64,000 nucleotides of DNA from Dendrolimus kikuchii (GCA_019925095.2 CM034406.1:11899388-11963387); one strand, 5' to 3'. Positions 10,001 to 25,800 are shown, counted from the stretch's first letter. Made by a program: numbers and translations. The notes: generated from the sequence alone by a model not told the origin.

Positions 10001-13000
10001 ACCCATAAACTCCTCTTTAGTCGAATATTTTGGTTACCACTTACGTTAATCATTCAAATTTCGTTTATATGTGCTCCTCTTAGGTAAGCAACAGGTAATA
10101 CACGTTTATAAATGAAAAAGAAAAAATATTGATTGATTAGTCTGATTCTGATTCTCTTACTTAAGAGATGCCTAATCGTTTCTTAACGAGATTATTATAA
10201 GTAAGGCCGTAAATGCTTAAAATCTATGTAACTCTCTTTTCTTATTACATACACCGCACTGACTTAAAGAAAGGGTCTAAAATCAACGTAGTGTATCGCG
10301 GAATTAAACAATTATTAGTAATAACAATACTATTATACCTTTAAAGAACTGATTTAAAAATTATCACAATCTACCTTTTAGCTTTAAAATATCAGTGTAT
10401 ATATATGGTAAATCAAGGTTTTTAAAAAGTGGAATAGTATCAAGGAAATTTTCCATGCGCTGCACTCGCTGCGACCAGTGGCGGTGCTAGAACAAATGCA
10501 GACTTTTTTTATTGCCTAAAACATGCAAATAGGCCCACCTGTTGTAAAGTGGTTACCGTCGCCTATGAACGATTGCAACACCAGAATTGTCACCGACGTG
10601 TTGCCGACCTCTAAGAAATTTTATAACGCCCTTCTTAAAAAACCCCATGCCATGGCGCAAATCGCAGCAACACGTTCCCTCCAGATCATTGTTCGCCCAT
10701 ATTTGCTTTGTGAGGCCTCTTTTATTACCCAGTCAGAAACAACACGATAAATAGAATGAGACTGATGTATGAGTTTTATCCACAAACAAATGTTGACAAA
10801 AATTACATAAACAAATTCAAATTTATATTCTTTTAACCTCCCTGAATTTTTTTAAACATTATATTATAGTTAACACCGCTATTTTTGCTTGAATTGACAG
10901 AACTGATAACAGAGATTCGCTTCCCTACAGCATTCCATCTGCGGATGACAAGGAGCTCTGGTCAACGCCATTGTTTCACAGTGGAAACAACACCAGTGCG
11001 AACGAAATGTTTCACTTCCACTTTCCTTCTGCGTACGGCAGAGCTGTGGAATGCACTACCAGAGTCCATGTTTTCCTGAAAAGTACAATCCGGGTGTCTT
11101 CAAAACTCGTGTGTATTTTTAGTGAATATTTTCTAAGTAAGCGTGCTCCGTCTTCAAACGCATCATCGCCAGACATTAGGCGTGATCGTGGTCAATCTAA
11201 TCTATTTATCGTAAAAAGATAGTCTCTCTTGGCTCATCCTGCATCTGAAGTAGGTGTACTCTACTACTAGAACTCTGAATAAATATTATTTATGTATACG
11301 GGAATATATACCAATAACTAAACTTTTAATAACATTGTTAAACTTTTTTGCGGGCCCTTTCAAGCGCGAGGCATTTATCGACACCTAGTGCTGCCACCGG
11401 TTATGACCTCAGTTATGTGGTCACAAGAAGACTTGAAAATATCCTTCTTCTTTTTTAATTAAACCTCGCACTGCAGTCGTATACTTAGGCATTACTTCAC
11501 TGCAGCGGGGAAGACAGGGATTTTTTTTTTCTATTTCATCACGAGCCTTTTAGGACATAATTTCGGTCATCATGCTATTGACATTGTCCTAATTTTCTTT
11601 ATTATTTATCATTATGTCAAACATTTGTTTGGGTAATACCTAAACTTGTCTGGGCTCTCCTTCTCGGCTCTTCCCATCTCTCGCATTCTAAAATAGTATG
11701 CGCCGCGGTGTCCACTTTTCGCAATATGTGTCTGTATCTACTTTCCTAATTCTGCATAAGTAGTCCTGGAAACACACATGGCCTGTTAGCACCAGTGTTA
11801 TATGGTAGTTTACTTCACCGAATACTCTCTTCAGTACCATTTCCTTAAGTCGGGAATAAATTATATTTTCCTAAGTTTTCGCGACTTATAGATAATGCAG
11901 GTGTCTACAAGCTCGATTGTGAGTGTGGATTATCATATATTGGGCAAGCAAAGAGGAGTATAAAAACACGGGTAAAAGAACACATTGCTGACATGAAACA
12001 CACAAGGTCTACAAAATCTGCGATTAGTGAACACACGCTGGATAAACCCAAACACTACATCAGATTCGATAAACCACAAATCCTCGCGAAAGAGAATCTT
12101 TTCATACCTAGAATGATGCGTGAGGCTATTGAAATAAAAAAACACCCAAATTTCAATAGAAAAGATGGTTGGCAAGTACCACCTGTTTGGGATCCGATCA
12201 TCAAAACTATAAAGATCCAAACGCAGCAAAAACCAACTGCCAGACCTCAAGACACTGTGAGCTCTTTTTACGTGCGCTGGAACACAAACCAACTTGATTG
12301 ATAATTTAGTTTTATTTTTCCTCCCACCCATTTTAATATTATATAAAATTATTAGGTATGTTTGCTGAAGAGTACAACATGTTGCGAAACGGTGGTAAAT
12401 TAGATTAGGCTCCCATAGAGTAAATAATAACCATAAACAAAATTGATACTAAATAATTAAAATGCACAAGTTGGCGGTAGGCTAAATAAAACTTTAACAA
12501 TACTCATTGACACTTGACATCTTTGTCTTCCATGATCAAGGCTACTGAAAAGTGGCCGAAACTTCGAAATAATAAAAAATAAAAAAAAATACCGCGCTTA
12601 AAACCGTTAAAACGTCGGGAATAAATTGCTTTGTCCAGTTTTCTTGATCTTCCTTCCATGTCTTCTGCCACAGCTCTATGGTTTGCTTTTTAACTCGTTT
12701 TTCCTCGGAAGGCTTTCCTTGTGTCATAATCTCTCCTCAGCCAGGAGAGTTATTGGAATGCTGCGGGCTATTACCATACCTTTATCTGTTGATATAGTTT
12801 TGTAACCTCTGTATACTCTTATTCAAAATAGCCTTCTACTTGCTTCTGATCGGTTATTTCCGTTTTCAGATTCGAAGAAACATCAGTCAAGTTTCCTTTA
12901 TGTAAGACAAATGACTCGGAATGCCTGGGAGGCTTTCCTCGTCTGTTCCATGAGATTGTGACCCTGAAGGAGCAATACCCTGATGCCTTGGTGTTAGATG

Positions 13001-16000
13001 CAGGTGACTGTTTCCAGGGTACATACTGGTACACGATACTGAAGTGGAATGTAACACAGTATTTTATCAATATGTTACCTAATGATGCGCATGTAAGACT
13101 TTTTATACGTAAATACTTTGTAAGATTCATAGGTACTTTGGCTAAAAAAGAAACCTATAATAAAATTGTGTTGGGTGCCGCGATACAGACCTAGAGTCTA
13201 GTGCAGCAACCGCCGCCAAAAATAATTTGTAGCCTTAATTTTAACTACTATATAAGTTTTAGATGTAATTATATAAGGCCTAGAAATAAGTTTATAAAAT
13301 AAATGAATTTGAATTTGAATTTGAATATAATTTCCATCCGTCTCTTGATCTATCCAATGTCAATATGATTTTTTCAAAACCTTTCAAATAAGGAACGTGT
13401 CGTCTATATGCCACCACAGTATGATGTATTGTGTACATATGTATGTATACATTGCAAAAAATCTAAATGTATATATACGGACATGTGGGGGTTTAAACAA
13501 GAAGTATTATCGGTTAAGTATTTTTTTATTGATTCGTAACAAAATGGCAAAAGTGGACATTCGTCACCTCTACGGAGTGCTTTACTTTGAGTGGACTACC
13601 ACACATGTTGCCGATATATTATGGCCGGTGCCTATAAATCTTACGGACCGTTCATTTTTTTGTCTTATCGGTTAAAATTTGACATAAGCTCCATACAATT
13701 AATGTCAAGATTCAATCGATGGTGTAAGGCAAATGAATAAATATTATAAGATACAGGAACTGGCCAATACTAAAATTCCTCTTAATCGACAAAGCCTATT
13801 AATTAATAGTTATCAATTACAAGATATCTTTATAACGTAATTTATTTTATTACATTCGAATGTTTACGCAAATGATTTCTTACGTATTAGCATTCCTCTT
13901 ATTATTATTTTACATAAATGGAAAATTTATATTACATAAGCATACTTTTGCAGACTGATAAGTAAAAATATGGCGTCCTACTTATATAGGCATATTTTTT
14001 AGATATAATATAATGTGCAATACCAACTTTGCAATTAAATTATTTTATTTGATACTTTCTTTTTGCACCAGTTGATATTACTGTAGTTGTGTATTCGGCG
14101 AAAACTGGCAGAATTTTCAAAATACTCATCCCTGTTGTACAAAATACAACATTTTATAATAATACGTTCATTCACAATAACGTGTTGAAGAATTGAAAAA
14201 ATACTTGTACAAAGAACTTTTATATTTTTTGGTCTATATCATCTAATATATCTGACAAAATGTACTCCATAAATTGAAAATGAACATGAGGTATTATTAA
14301 AAAAATTCAATCAGATTTAGATCAAACACACGATACGAAGTCATTTCTTGTAGAGATAGATCTTTCCTCTCATTCTTATGATAATCTTATCATTCATTAT
14401 GCATAATTCGTGTATTTAGCCAGTATTCATGAATACACAATTTTTTAAATAATCTTCTTGAAGATATACTCGAAGCAAAAAGCATATTTTTTTAGTAAGT
14501 TTATTTACTAAATACATTAGTTACTTTCTAGCTTACAAATTAGTTCTATTTTAATCTACTTTTCAAACTAATTGGTTTGTTATTCGAAAAACATAACAAT
14601 TACAATTACAAATAACTCAACCTTAAAACGAATTTTACTAAAACAAAACTCAACTAAACTATTAAAAAAGATCCATATACTTGAACAAAAGACTCAGACT
14701 AATTGTAGATCAAATTGACTAACCTGTCTGACGCCAATTTAAACTAAAAAGTTGGCATACTCAACGCAAATACAAAATTCCCGCTTAAAAGTAATCATTC
14801 ATTTTTAAATAATATTATTTTTTCAAAATAAATCTGCACAGTAAAGAAGACTCTTTAAGTTCCGAGAGAACGTTATTAATCTGAAAGGTCAATACATATT
14901 CCTAGAAACACTGATGATATTGGCTTGAGAGAATGTACGAAATATTTTCAACAAAAATGAGGTTGAAGAGTAATTTCATTTCTGTACTAGAAGTTAATTC
15001 ATTACGGTGCTGATTCAGAGTCAAACCAGCCCAATTTATTATAAGTACCAGTTCACCCTCTGCAGTAAAGCCATTATTAAACAAATAGATTTTACCATAC
15101 ACATACATAAAGTAGTTGTTTCTTTAAAAGCTATTATATTAAATTTTCCAGGCATTAGGAAATCATGAATTCGACGATGGTATCCCAGGCTTAGTGCCAT
15201 ATTTAAAAGCGCTTAAGGCGCCAACACTAGCGGCTAATTTAGATACGAGCAAAGAACCTACGATGGAAGGACTTTATCAACCTCACATAATAGTTGAAAG
15301 AAATGGACGCAAGATCGGCATTATAGGACTAGTTACTACTGAGACACAGGTAATATATTACTTCAATTTCGCTTACGTACACAGAGTCAAATCACAACTA
15401 GTTAACTTTGAATAGAAGCGGTCGAACTTCACAGGTGTATTTCGTAACGTTTAAGCCGATGATACTATTTGACTATTTAATCGATAAAGTTACATTCTGT
15501 GTTTCAATTCACATGAATCAAACAAAGTGGTCAACATAAACAATTTAAAAAAAAGTTGTTCTGTGCCTTTTATCCGAATTTATCCATTTGACTGATCCGT
15601 CTAATATCAACAGTATAGTCTAAAATACCAGAAATGATAATTGTCCAATAAAAGACCTTTGAACAGATCCTAACCTATATGAACAGATGACGCCATAGAT
15701 TCTATATTAAAAACTAAAGTCGACAGCAAGAACAAAGGAAGTTCGATTAAAAATATATCATGAAGACTGTTTGTAATACAAAAATCCAATACAACATTTT
15801 TGATACGGTATTTAAAACATCGATAAAAAGTCGTACGATATATTCCGTGTATCAATCAATACGATCGATTGCGATACATTACGATACGAAACACTGATAC
15901 AAAGCGACATATCAGGTATCGCTAAAGTACCACCGTGTGCAAGAACGATTGGCAATAGCCAATAATAATAATAAACAATAGTACCTAGCCATCGCAGGGT

Positions 16001-19000
16001 CTTAGGTAGAAAATGTGTATAAATTTTGTGCCCATAAACGTCATAGATCAAAACGTAATTTCTTATATCTTGTACGTGATATAATTAAAAATAATCTCAG
16101 AAATATTATTAGTTACTTTGCACAGTGGAAACCCACAGACAGACACCCTTAAAGTTTGCTAAATTATAACTGTAGTTACGTCGTAGTCTAAAGCCTCAAT
16201 TTTATTATGTTACTTGAACAATTTTCGGCAATAATTAAGTAGAATATTTTTCCCGGCATGTATCTTGAGCGGTCACCTTGGCCTACGGACAGTGATTATT
16301 GGATTTCTTTTCCACAGTATAATGTTATTGTATCTTTTAAGTAAAAAGACAAAAACATAATATATGCGATATGTGTATAAATAGCATCATATTGACTTCG
16401 GTCAATGCGTAAAGTGATTTCTACTATTTCGCCGACTGCTTGATAACTAAACATAAAATAATTAAATTTTAAATTTAATTGCTTATCTATGACCTTCGTC
16501 ATTATTATAACGATAATAAAATTATTTTTCCTTTTATTATGTCTTTGACTCACTGAGTATGCGCTGTTTGCTATAACTCCATTAATTTTTCAAAAAATAG
16601 TTCTGTAACATACTTCTGTATAAAATTTATAAAAAAATCGCTTGAGATATAAATAGAATAAGAAATATAAAGAAACATAATTTTAGCTAGACGTATTGCT
16701 GCGGAGTTTAATGCTGCATCTTCTCCTTAACAGCAATAACACGTTGCGAAGCGGCCTACATAGAATAAGAAGTAAAATTAAATTTTAACTTATATGGATG
16801 TCTTTTAAAAAATTTTCTCCAGTGGAACTTATTTTGAATAGAAACTTATGAATTTGAATTTGAACAATAATGTTAATAATGAAGTACAATTGTTGTTCAC
16901 AGACATCATCAAACCCCCAAAAAACAGTATTCCTGGACCCTATACCTGTAGTTCAAAGAGAGGCAGAGCTTTTAAAAAACCAAGGAGTGGATATTATTAT
17001 AGTTTTATCACATTGTGGTCTCGAGGTTGATAAGTGAGGTTTTATGCATCTAAAATAATTAAATGGAAACTAATCGTGGTAGCTTATGTTAGCTCACTGT
17101 ACTATTGTGATGAGTTAGATTACTGATTCGATAATATTAGTAAAGTTGTCGTAATCCAATCAATATTTATGATTATTATAATTTCTATTGATTATACGCC
17201 AAAATGTATTAGGATTAAAATCCCTACTACATACATTGAGAAGGACAGCAAAGTCACGTGGTTGCGCAAGACTTTTGGTTGCGTAGTTTCGGTGTCAAAA
17301 TATTATGTTAAATAAAACCTTTTATAGGATAATCGATATAAAATAATCATAAATAATCGATTAAAACAACTTCACTAAGTGTCTCACTGTCGGTTAAAAT
17401 TTGACATAAGCTATGGACAAGTACTGTAAAAATTCAACCGATGGTAAAATAAGTGAATGAATAGTAAGATATAGGAACCTACCATAAGCCAAGCCGGCGA
17501 GCGAAGCTAAGACACTCGTGTCTCGTTGCAATAGCGTGGGTTTAAATCCTGACTGAGAAGCATGCACCACTTATGGCCGGTTCCTATATACATACATACA
17601 TACATACAAACATAACTTCACGCCAGTTCCCTTGCGGAGTAGGCACGAACAACAGAGTGCCATTTAGGTTTCTATATCTTACTATTAATTCACTTGCCTT
17701 ACCATTGGTTGAGATTTGACATTACTTGTTTGGAGATTATGTCAAATTTTAACTGATAGTAGGGCAAATAAACGGTCGGAAAGATATAGGAACCGAGATA
17801 GAATTAACACATGCGAACTCTGAAGGAAAATATCGTGATGGAACTTACACATCCAGATAACTAATATGTGAACCAGCCAATACGCCTTAGAGAAGCGTGG
17901 CGGATACACCGTTCGCTCCCATGCCCAGCTGTGGGACGTTTAAGTACTGATCTTATAATGGCAATGCATATACGAGATAAAAATTAACATTTAAATTTCA
18001 AAATTGTTTCGGGGCTCTGTGTTCAAAAATTTCATAATGATAGCGAGTTTACATGATGTAAAGATTAATAATTTGCATTCTTATCAGCCTAAGTAGTATT
18101 TCTTGCGATTAGTGTTGTGCTTAACAGCTCACTTTAAGTGTCCAAATATAGTTGATTTATCAATCCATATAATATACAGCTATTATACAATTCTAGCTCG
18201 GGGTATTATTTTAAATATACAGACAACTAGACCCAAATATTATAGTTAGTACAGCTTAAAAATATGTGTTAGTAATTTTCAGAGAATAACGATATGGTCC
18301 TCTGTATGAGTGCCAACATCAGAGAACTATCGTGTTTATTGGCAGTTACGTTCAAGATGCTGAAGCTGCTCCCGCGCACTCTGCTAAGCAAGGAGGCTGC
18401 CTTCGTTCGCCAAGTAGCGTCAAAGCCATTCGTGCAGCCACAAACATCCCGGATGCACTGCAGAAGCGCGAGAGCCACAGTAACGGCCTGAACGCATTAT
18501 TATATTGTACACATAGGGTGTAGGACTGTTGAGCAAACATGAATCACAAACTCGCCAAATACACGGATGCACAGTACGCTAATTTTTACTGCATCTGTGC
18601 ATCCAGCGACTCTCCAAGCTAGTATGTTTGCCCGGACTGACAATGCTCTACGCTCTATCTCTAAATCTGCATCGTTTCTAAGGTTGTCGCTAACCAAGGC
18701 ATTTTAATTAGTTCTAATGGTTCTATATTACGCTATTTTATTTTACAGAACTATGGCTAAGACTGTCGGCGAAAATATCGACATTATTGTCGGTGGCCAT
18801 ACTCACAGCCTACTATGGAATGGACCGTCACCCAGTAACGAAACAATATCGGGACCATATCCCGTGTTGATTGAAAGTATGGGGACTCCAGGTCACAAGG
18901 TTAGTTTTTAACTTTTTCTTTATGATATACCTACATACATACATAACTGCACGCCAGTTCCCTTGCGGGGTAGGCACGAACAACAGAGCGCCATTTAGGC

Positions 19001-22000
19001 TTATTCTTACACACCTCACTTGCTTCTTTATGATATAAAAATAGCAAAATTCTACCTGCACATACACCTGCATCTAAAGCTAATTTAGCATTGCATTTAT
19101 GAACATCCAATTGTTTGGGAATTTAATCAGTCCAACTTTGAGGAGAAATTTGGACTGATTGGACTCTACCTGTCTTACCTTCAAATTTAATTGAGACCAT
19201 AAGTGTTGAATCCTCACATTTTAAGTGATGTGGGTAGTTTTATAAGTATCAATAACTTTTATAAGAAAGAGAGTTGGTCTGAAAGAGAGTTTCGGGGTGA
19301 AGGTAAGAAAAGGAATGCTCCGGTGGTTCGGGCATGTGGAAAGAATGCATGATGAAAGAATGACTAAACAGATATACAATGCAAAAGTGGATGGATGCAG
19401 AAGTCGTGGAAGGCCACAACACACCTTCCATGATCAAATTGATCGTGTACTAGCAGCAGGTGATGTCAGGAGCCTTAAAAACAGACGAGCGTGCATGACA
19501 AGAGTTATGAATATCGAAGAAGCAAGTGAGGTAGGTGTGTAAGAATCAGCCTGAATGGCGCTCTGTTGTCCGTGGCCACCCCTCAATAGAACTAGCGTGA
19601 AGTTATGTATGTATGTATGTAATAACTTTTATATTCGCTACCATGCAATGGTAGCGAATATAAAAGTATTCTCCTACGCACGAGAGTTCAGTCCCGACGT
19701 TACCAATACTCCGTGCAAAGACCACATTAAACGTTTCACTTTAAATTCTTATATCTCATTAAAGTTTAAATACAATTCGTGCTTGCTTTTGTGGTGAGTG
19801 TGTTCCAAAAATCAGAGACAATAAAGTGCCACCTGACGGCCTATAAGTGCCGTGCACTCTCAGCAGCTGACATGCCCCATTGAAGGTGGATGCGAAGGTT
19901 ACTGGTTCTTATTACCTCATTCATTTTTGTGCAGGAATTAGTGGCGTACCTCTCACTCTCGTAAATCCCCTAAACAAATCACAGTCCGCTTTAACAAATA
20001 TTCTTGAATCAGTGACCAGCTGTACGGATCCGTGATTCAGCATTGCACAATAAGTCTTGTTATATATAGTGTCTGGGTTCTTGGCAACTTGACCGCACCT
20101 TTCATGTCTATAAAGAAAATGTAGCATAAAATTGAATAAACTCTAATATGTGGAAATCCTTATTTATATTTATCGACGATTTCTTTTAAAATTTTTATAA
20201 TAGCCGTTTAGTTGCGAAAAGTGTTAGCGAGTTTTATTGCATGCTGTGATATTTTTATTGCAGGTTTTAGTGGTTACTGCTTCAGCATTCACAAAGTACT
20301 TGGGAAATATTACAATATATTTCGATGAACATGGAGAACTGCAGTCGTTTGTAGGCAGCCCTATATTTTTAAATAGATCTATTCCCGAAGGTAGCAAATT
20401 TAATAAACGTCTATAATTTCAGTTACGTCCCTGCTGCACTTGTCATAATGTTAGTGACTATTTCCCGCAGATGTAGCTAAAGGATTAATGCGTTAATTAT
20501 GAAATATAGACAGATAACAAATGTACTAATCCGTACAGGAATGAAGAAAGAATACAATTTTTTGCGACTGGGCTACCTAGCTACGATTTTTAGCGTTATT
20601 TTGTATAAGTCTTGTTGTACCCTAACTGGTTTTAATAAACAATTAAAACCACATTTTAAGGATTTAAATTTGTTTCCGTTTGTATCAACGTTTACGGCCC
20701 CTTTTCAGTTTATGTGATCACAGAATGGTGAAAATATCAAGCGTTAGTGGAATGTAGTCAGATTAAAATATACTTGAGACCGTTCAAATACACCTATAAT
20801 TTTATATGTGTTCAATCTGGAAAACAATGAAATTATTCGTTTTTTAATTGAGAAATCATAAATTACCTTTTTTCAGATTCTAAAGTGAAAGAGTTAATGG
20901 ATCCCATCAAAGAAAAACTGCACGATTTAGTAAACGAAGTTGTTGGCTATACTAACGAAGATATGATTTTGGACACTTGTGCTTCGCAAGAGTGTGCTCT
21001 GGGCAATTTAGTCACTGATGCATTTATGGATTTGGTACGTAATTGTTTTGCAGAGCACATTGTATTATTCTGCCTTTCAATCAAACGCTATGAAGTCCCT
21101 TCTTTCTTGCACAGTCCTTCTGAATGCTAAAATGACTTAACTATAAAGTAAAAAATTCTGGAAAAAATTGAGATTGTAGGACTTCTCATATGTTTTCATC
21201 GATAATTGGTTTCGAAGAATATCCGTTGAATAGTCTTTTTATTGCTGGAGAACAGCAAATAGATTGACGGCCTAGCTAGTGTAAAATGATTATAATCACC
21301 TATGAATATTTGTAATACTAAACTCCAATATGCTCAGGAATGGAACTTGGCCACTGAAGTTGGACAACACACTAACTCAAGGTTGTAATGGCGGCAACCG
21401 TAGAAACCAAGGGTGATAGCCATCCAGACGGACAAATCTCTACCTGGCTGTGGGGTGTTATATTATATACTTTACTTTTTTATGGTTCTGTAGCCAAATA
21501 AGTAAATCAGAGAACGTTTGTCACCAATAAGCACTCTTCATAGATCCTGAACTTAAGTACCTGATTTATCAATTAATTCAATGTTTGAGTTGAAAAGTAG
21601 AAAGGAGGTTCCGTAGAAATCCCGCCCCAAAGGCCCGCCGGTAAAACCGGCAGTATAACAAAACCGTGGTTTATTAACACTAAATCTCCCATCTACATTA
21701 CATATGCTTGTTTTATCAACCTTTCACACATTCACTCAACACGCCGAAACCAACCTACTTTACCTCCTTCGACTGTAGTTAGGATATATACATAGTTCGC
21801 ATCAAACTTAATAAAAACTTTTACTAACAGATGGCTGAGAAGTGGACCATTTTTCATACAAATCAATTATTGAGTAGTCTTCTGCAGCTAGTCTAGAAAC
21901 AATATTATATTTTATGCGTTTCTGATTTTTAATATAAGATTTGCTTGCTTAGTAATTAAAGATATTTCTGGTAAAATATAACATTATGTTTCTTGAAATT

Positions 22001-22778
22001 TGATGTAACATTTGTTGTACTTTCATGTTTTTTCTGCCATAACCAACCTTCACTGTCATTAATATGTATATATTTTTAGGGAAAACATGTTCCAACAAAC
22101 CTAAGTCACGTGGCTATCATCTTGAGAGCTAATATGCGAGCGTCAATACCTAAAGGGTGTAAGTATTAAAACATTTCGCTATTTGATACTATATCGTAGT
22201 TAAGGGATGAAATTGAGAGCTACTGTAGAGGGCGCAAACCCCAAGAGGGCACATTTGGAAACCCGCAACGTGTGAATTACTGATTATGTCCCGACGAAGT
22301 AACTTTTAGGCGGGGGCGCAAAATTCAAATCTAGCCCAGGGGGCTAATGACACTGATTTAATAACTATTTACGTTTAAAGTGTTAATTATCTTTCTGAAC
22401 TGTTAACTTTCAGCCATAACCAGAGGGACGTTAATAAATGTTTCACCATTTACGAACAAAGTAATGTCGTTTATACTACCTGGAAGACATCTACTTGAAG
22501 CTTTAGATCGAACTATGACTAATTTTTGGGTGCATAAACCTTTCGTAGGTCCTTGGATTCCCCATGTTGCAGGTAAATAACTTCTTATATTCATCTACAC
22601 ATATTGTTAATTAAGTATTGTCACTGAAGAAGAATAATCACTGAATGTTAAAGTAATAAGCAGGTGATAATCGCCCAATAAAAAAGTTTTTAGCCTTGGA
22701 GTGGAGCTCTGATTACCTATAATACAGATCTGCACAGATCAAAGTCTGCACTAAATAGGCACCAGTCTCACATAATAG

Positions 22779-22842
<64 letters not shown>

Positions 22843-25800
22843 GGTGAGAAAATAAGGAGTTTCTTTCTTTCATCTTTCTAACTCTGAAAAGTGTTTATAC
22901 CCTACCTGACTATATGGGTCATCATCTGCGGTCTTCGTGTGGTCTTTGATTCTTTTGATTATTTAAAACTTATTTTTATAGACCAAATCAGTACTGAAAA
23001 ACAAAACTAAAAACTCAAATAAGTATCTTTTTAGTCTTTCATAGTATAAAGTACCTAAATGTGAATCAAAACAATATTATCTAGCTTCATATAATTTCAC
23101 GTGTCTTATTATTTTTATATTCTTCCCATAACATATATTAATAGGGTTTGAGGTTAACTCGAATGTTTGATATTTGATGAATTTTTTTTATTTCAATACA
23201 CGTGACCAGTTTTAATATGGAAAATTAAACACTTGGATAAATTTTGAAAGGTCACCTTCGTTTGATATGATGACCCCTTTGCCTGAATGCTTAGTAGGTA
23301 ATCTCAATTATAGGCTATCTTTATTTGTCAGTCCAAAAATTCGAATCTTCATCGTATTAAACGGACTGACATACTAAACATCGTAAAAAACGAAAAAAAT
23401 CAATTCAAATTCATTCGTCCGAAGAGAGTGCCCCGTATAGGGTGGAGGAGCGAGATGAAATGCTCCTCCTTCTCAAAGGAAGATCTTCCAGCGAGGCCAT
23501 TATTGTTACTCGCAGACCTAGGCCCATGTATTATTGTTAGAAATTTGTATATATTCTTTGTACGTTTCGAGAATAGTTTGCGTGTTCAATCATTATACAG
23601 CGCCATCTATTGGCTTACAAGTGTCCCACTAAACGTCTAATTTTAAAGAATAAAATATGTACAACTACATTATTATATACAGCTTATAAGTTTAAAGGAC
23701 CAATTTTTGTAAAGTTATGCCAAACGTCAAATTAAGGGGAAAGACTTCATTCGAATTGCGCATCCTCATTCATCATCCGAATGATGGAAACAAGGTCGCA
23801 GGTTTCTATTAAGGTTTTATGTTTCAAGCACTCTTATTTTGGTAACATTAAATCAGGATAATTAATTAATTATCCGGCATTTATATAGTCAGACTTAAAC
23901 TGATATGACGGCTACACATCTTTAAAAAAAAAACCTGGTAGAATCATACTACAATCATTATCTTTATTAAGCCCTTACGGCCGGCTCGATCGGTGTGATG
24001 CTTTGCTCTCACAGAATATCGGCGTGACACGGCTACGTTGAGCGAATCCTGTTTCGTGCGATGAGTGACAGTTCCGATAGCTAGCTTCCCCCTCCAAATC
24101 CATGTCCCATTCTTTCTGTCTTATTCTTCCTGTCTGATGTCTCTGTCTCTCTCCCCTGTCGCATCCTCTTTATCTCATCGTAAAGGCTGGCAATGCGTTG
24201 GCTTCGCCCCTAGTGTTGCATACGTCTATAGGCAACGGTAACCACTTTTGAGTAGCTGGGAAATCTGTCTGTTTGCCAACTTGGCATAAAACACTCTGGC
24301 TAGAATTGTTCATTGTAAAACGTTGTTACAGGAAATATTAGGATAGAGCACAAGAATATATAAAATTGATTCTAAATTTATTGTAATTTTAAAGTAAACT
24401 TCACTGATCAAGGATGTGTGAGATGCCGGCCGCCAGACTGAGTACAGAATAGTACTCAAAGCTACGGAGAGACGCTGGTAGGTTTAGTGGGTACTAAACC
24501 TGCCAGTTTCTCTCCGTATCTTTATGAAACGCTACAGTATCTGTCCTAGGCAGTTCTCCGCAACACTTCGACGCAACCCGTTAAATTGGAGTGCCCCTGG
24601 AAGCAAAGCACCTCATGACTACAACTAAGTATGGTTAGCCGCTCCGCTTTTCGGCCGCCTCCTACAGCGACATCACGTCCTCGCAAAAAGCAACCATCGC
24701 ATGCCATCTTCTCTAAGTCATATACTTACTACAACAAAAATGAAGAAATAAGAACCCTAATATGTCTTGTTGTAGGTTTAAAGCTGACCTTAAACGCAAC
24801 TTCAGGGCGTACAGTATCTGTGCTGGTGAGAGAAGGCGACGAATACTGTCCTCTAAGCCCTGATAAGGATTACCGCGTTGTTACGCTTGATTTCTATCTA
24901 CGCGGTGGCAGTGGATTTAAAGTAAGTTATGAACAGGGTTTATCCATTCTCTTACCTTACTATTGGCAGAAAACTGAGGTTAGATACTTGTATGGAGTTC
25001 ATGTTAAATTAAAACCAATTGTTTTTTTTTATTTTATTATTCCTGAAGCTCAGCAGACAGTCTGACTGCCCAACTGCGATGGAAAGTGGTTACCGTCGCC
25101 TATGAGCATTAGCAAAACCCGTGGTGCTGCCAATACGCTGCTGGCCTTAAAGAAGCCAACACAACTCAAAGTTGTTATGGAGGCATACCCTAGACCAGGG
25201 GTGGTAGACATCTAGACGGGAAAATGCCCTACCACCTGACTGTGGGTTGTTTAGTCGCCTCGTACGACAGGCCGCCCGGGCGTAGGAATTTGAATTATTT
25301 TTCCGTTCTTGTTGTAAAGCAATATAAGTAAAATAATTATATAACTTACAGGACTTCATTTAACTTATAACTTATACAAATTCCTAGCATATTTCAGCCG
25401 CTAAACTCACTAGTTATAACAAAAGACCGCGGTTTAATTTCTGGTAGGACTTAAAAATTAGGTACTCCTTTAATTTGATGGGAGTGTTAATACACGTAAT
25501 ATCGATTCCAGCGTAGTTCTTTACTTGTGATTTCTATTAACATTATTTATCAAGGAAGTTGGTCAGACGTTTGTTACCCTTGCATGCAAAAACTATTGAA
25601 CGGGATTCCGGGAAACTTAACAGTTGTGTAGCCTATACATCACTTACATCAGAATAAAAATGGTCTGTAATTTATAAAGATTAGCGTCAAACCCTAGGAA
25701 CTTGCTCTATTTAATGAACATACAAGGGTATGTCGCCATAACAACCTTGAGTTGTGTTTCGGCATTAGTGACCAGGTTCCAGTCTCCTTTAAGAGAGCAG

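Larger units (their letters stand above)
11640..12840 (-). pseudogene. R1-like LINE C-terminal remnant, split by a Penelope-like insertion
   Basis: Right part (12628-12840, minus) encodes ELWQKTWKEDQENWTKQFIP; left part (11640-11848, minus) encodes VLTGHVCFQDYLCRIRK, the gag-knuckle region that follows in R1-type LINEs. The two parts are separated by 11863-12613 with a 14 bp duplication. Frame is broken, so the remnant is old. Confidence 0.7.
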
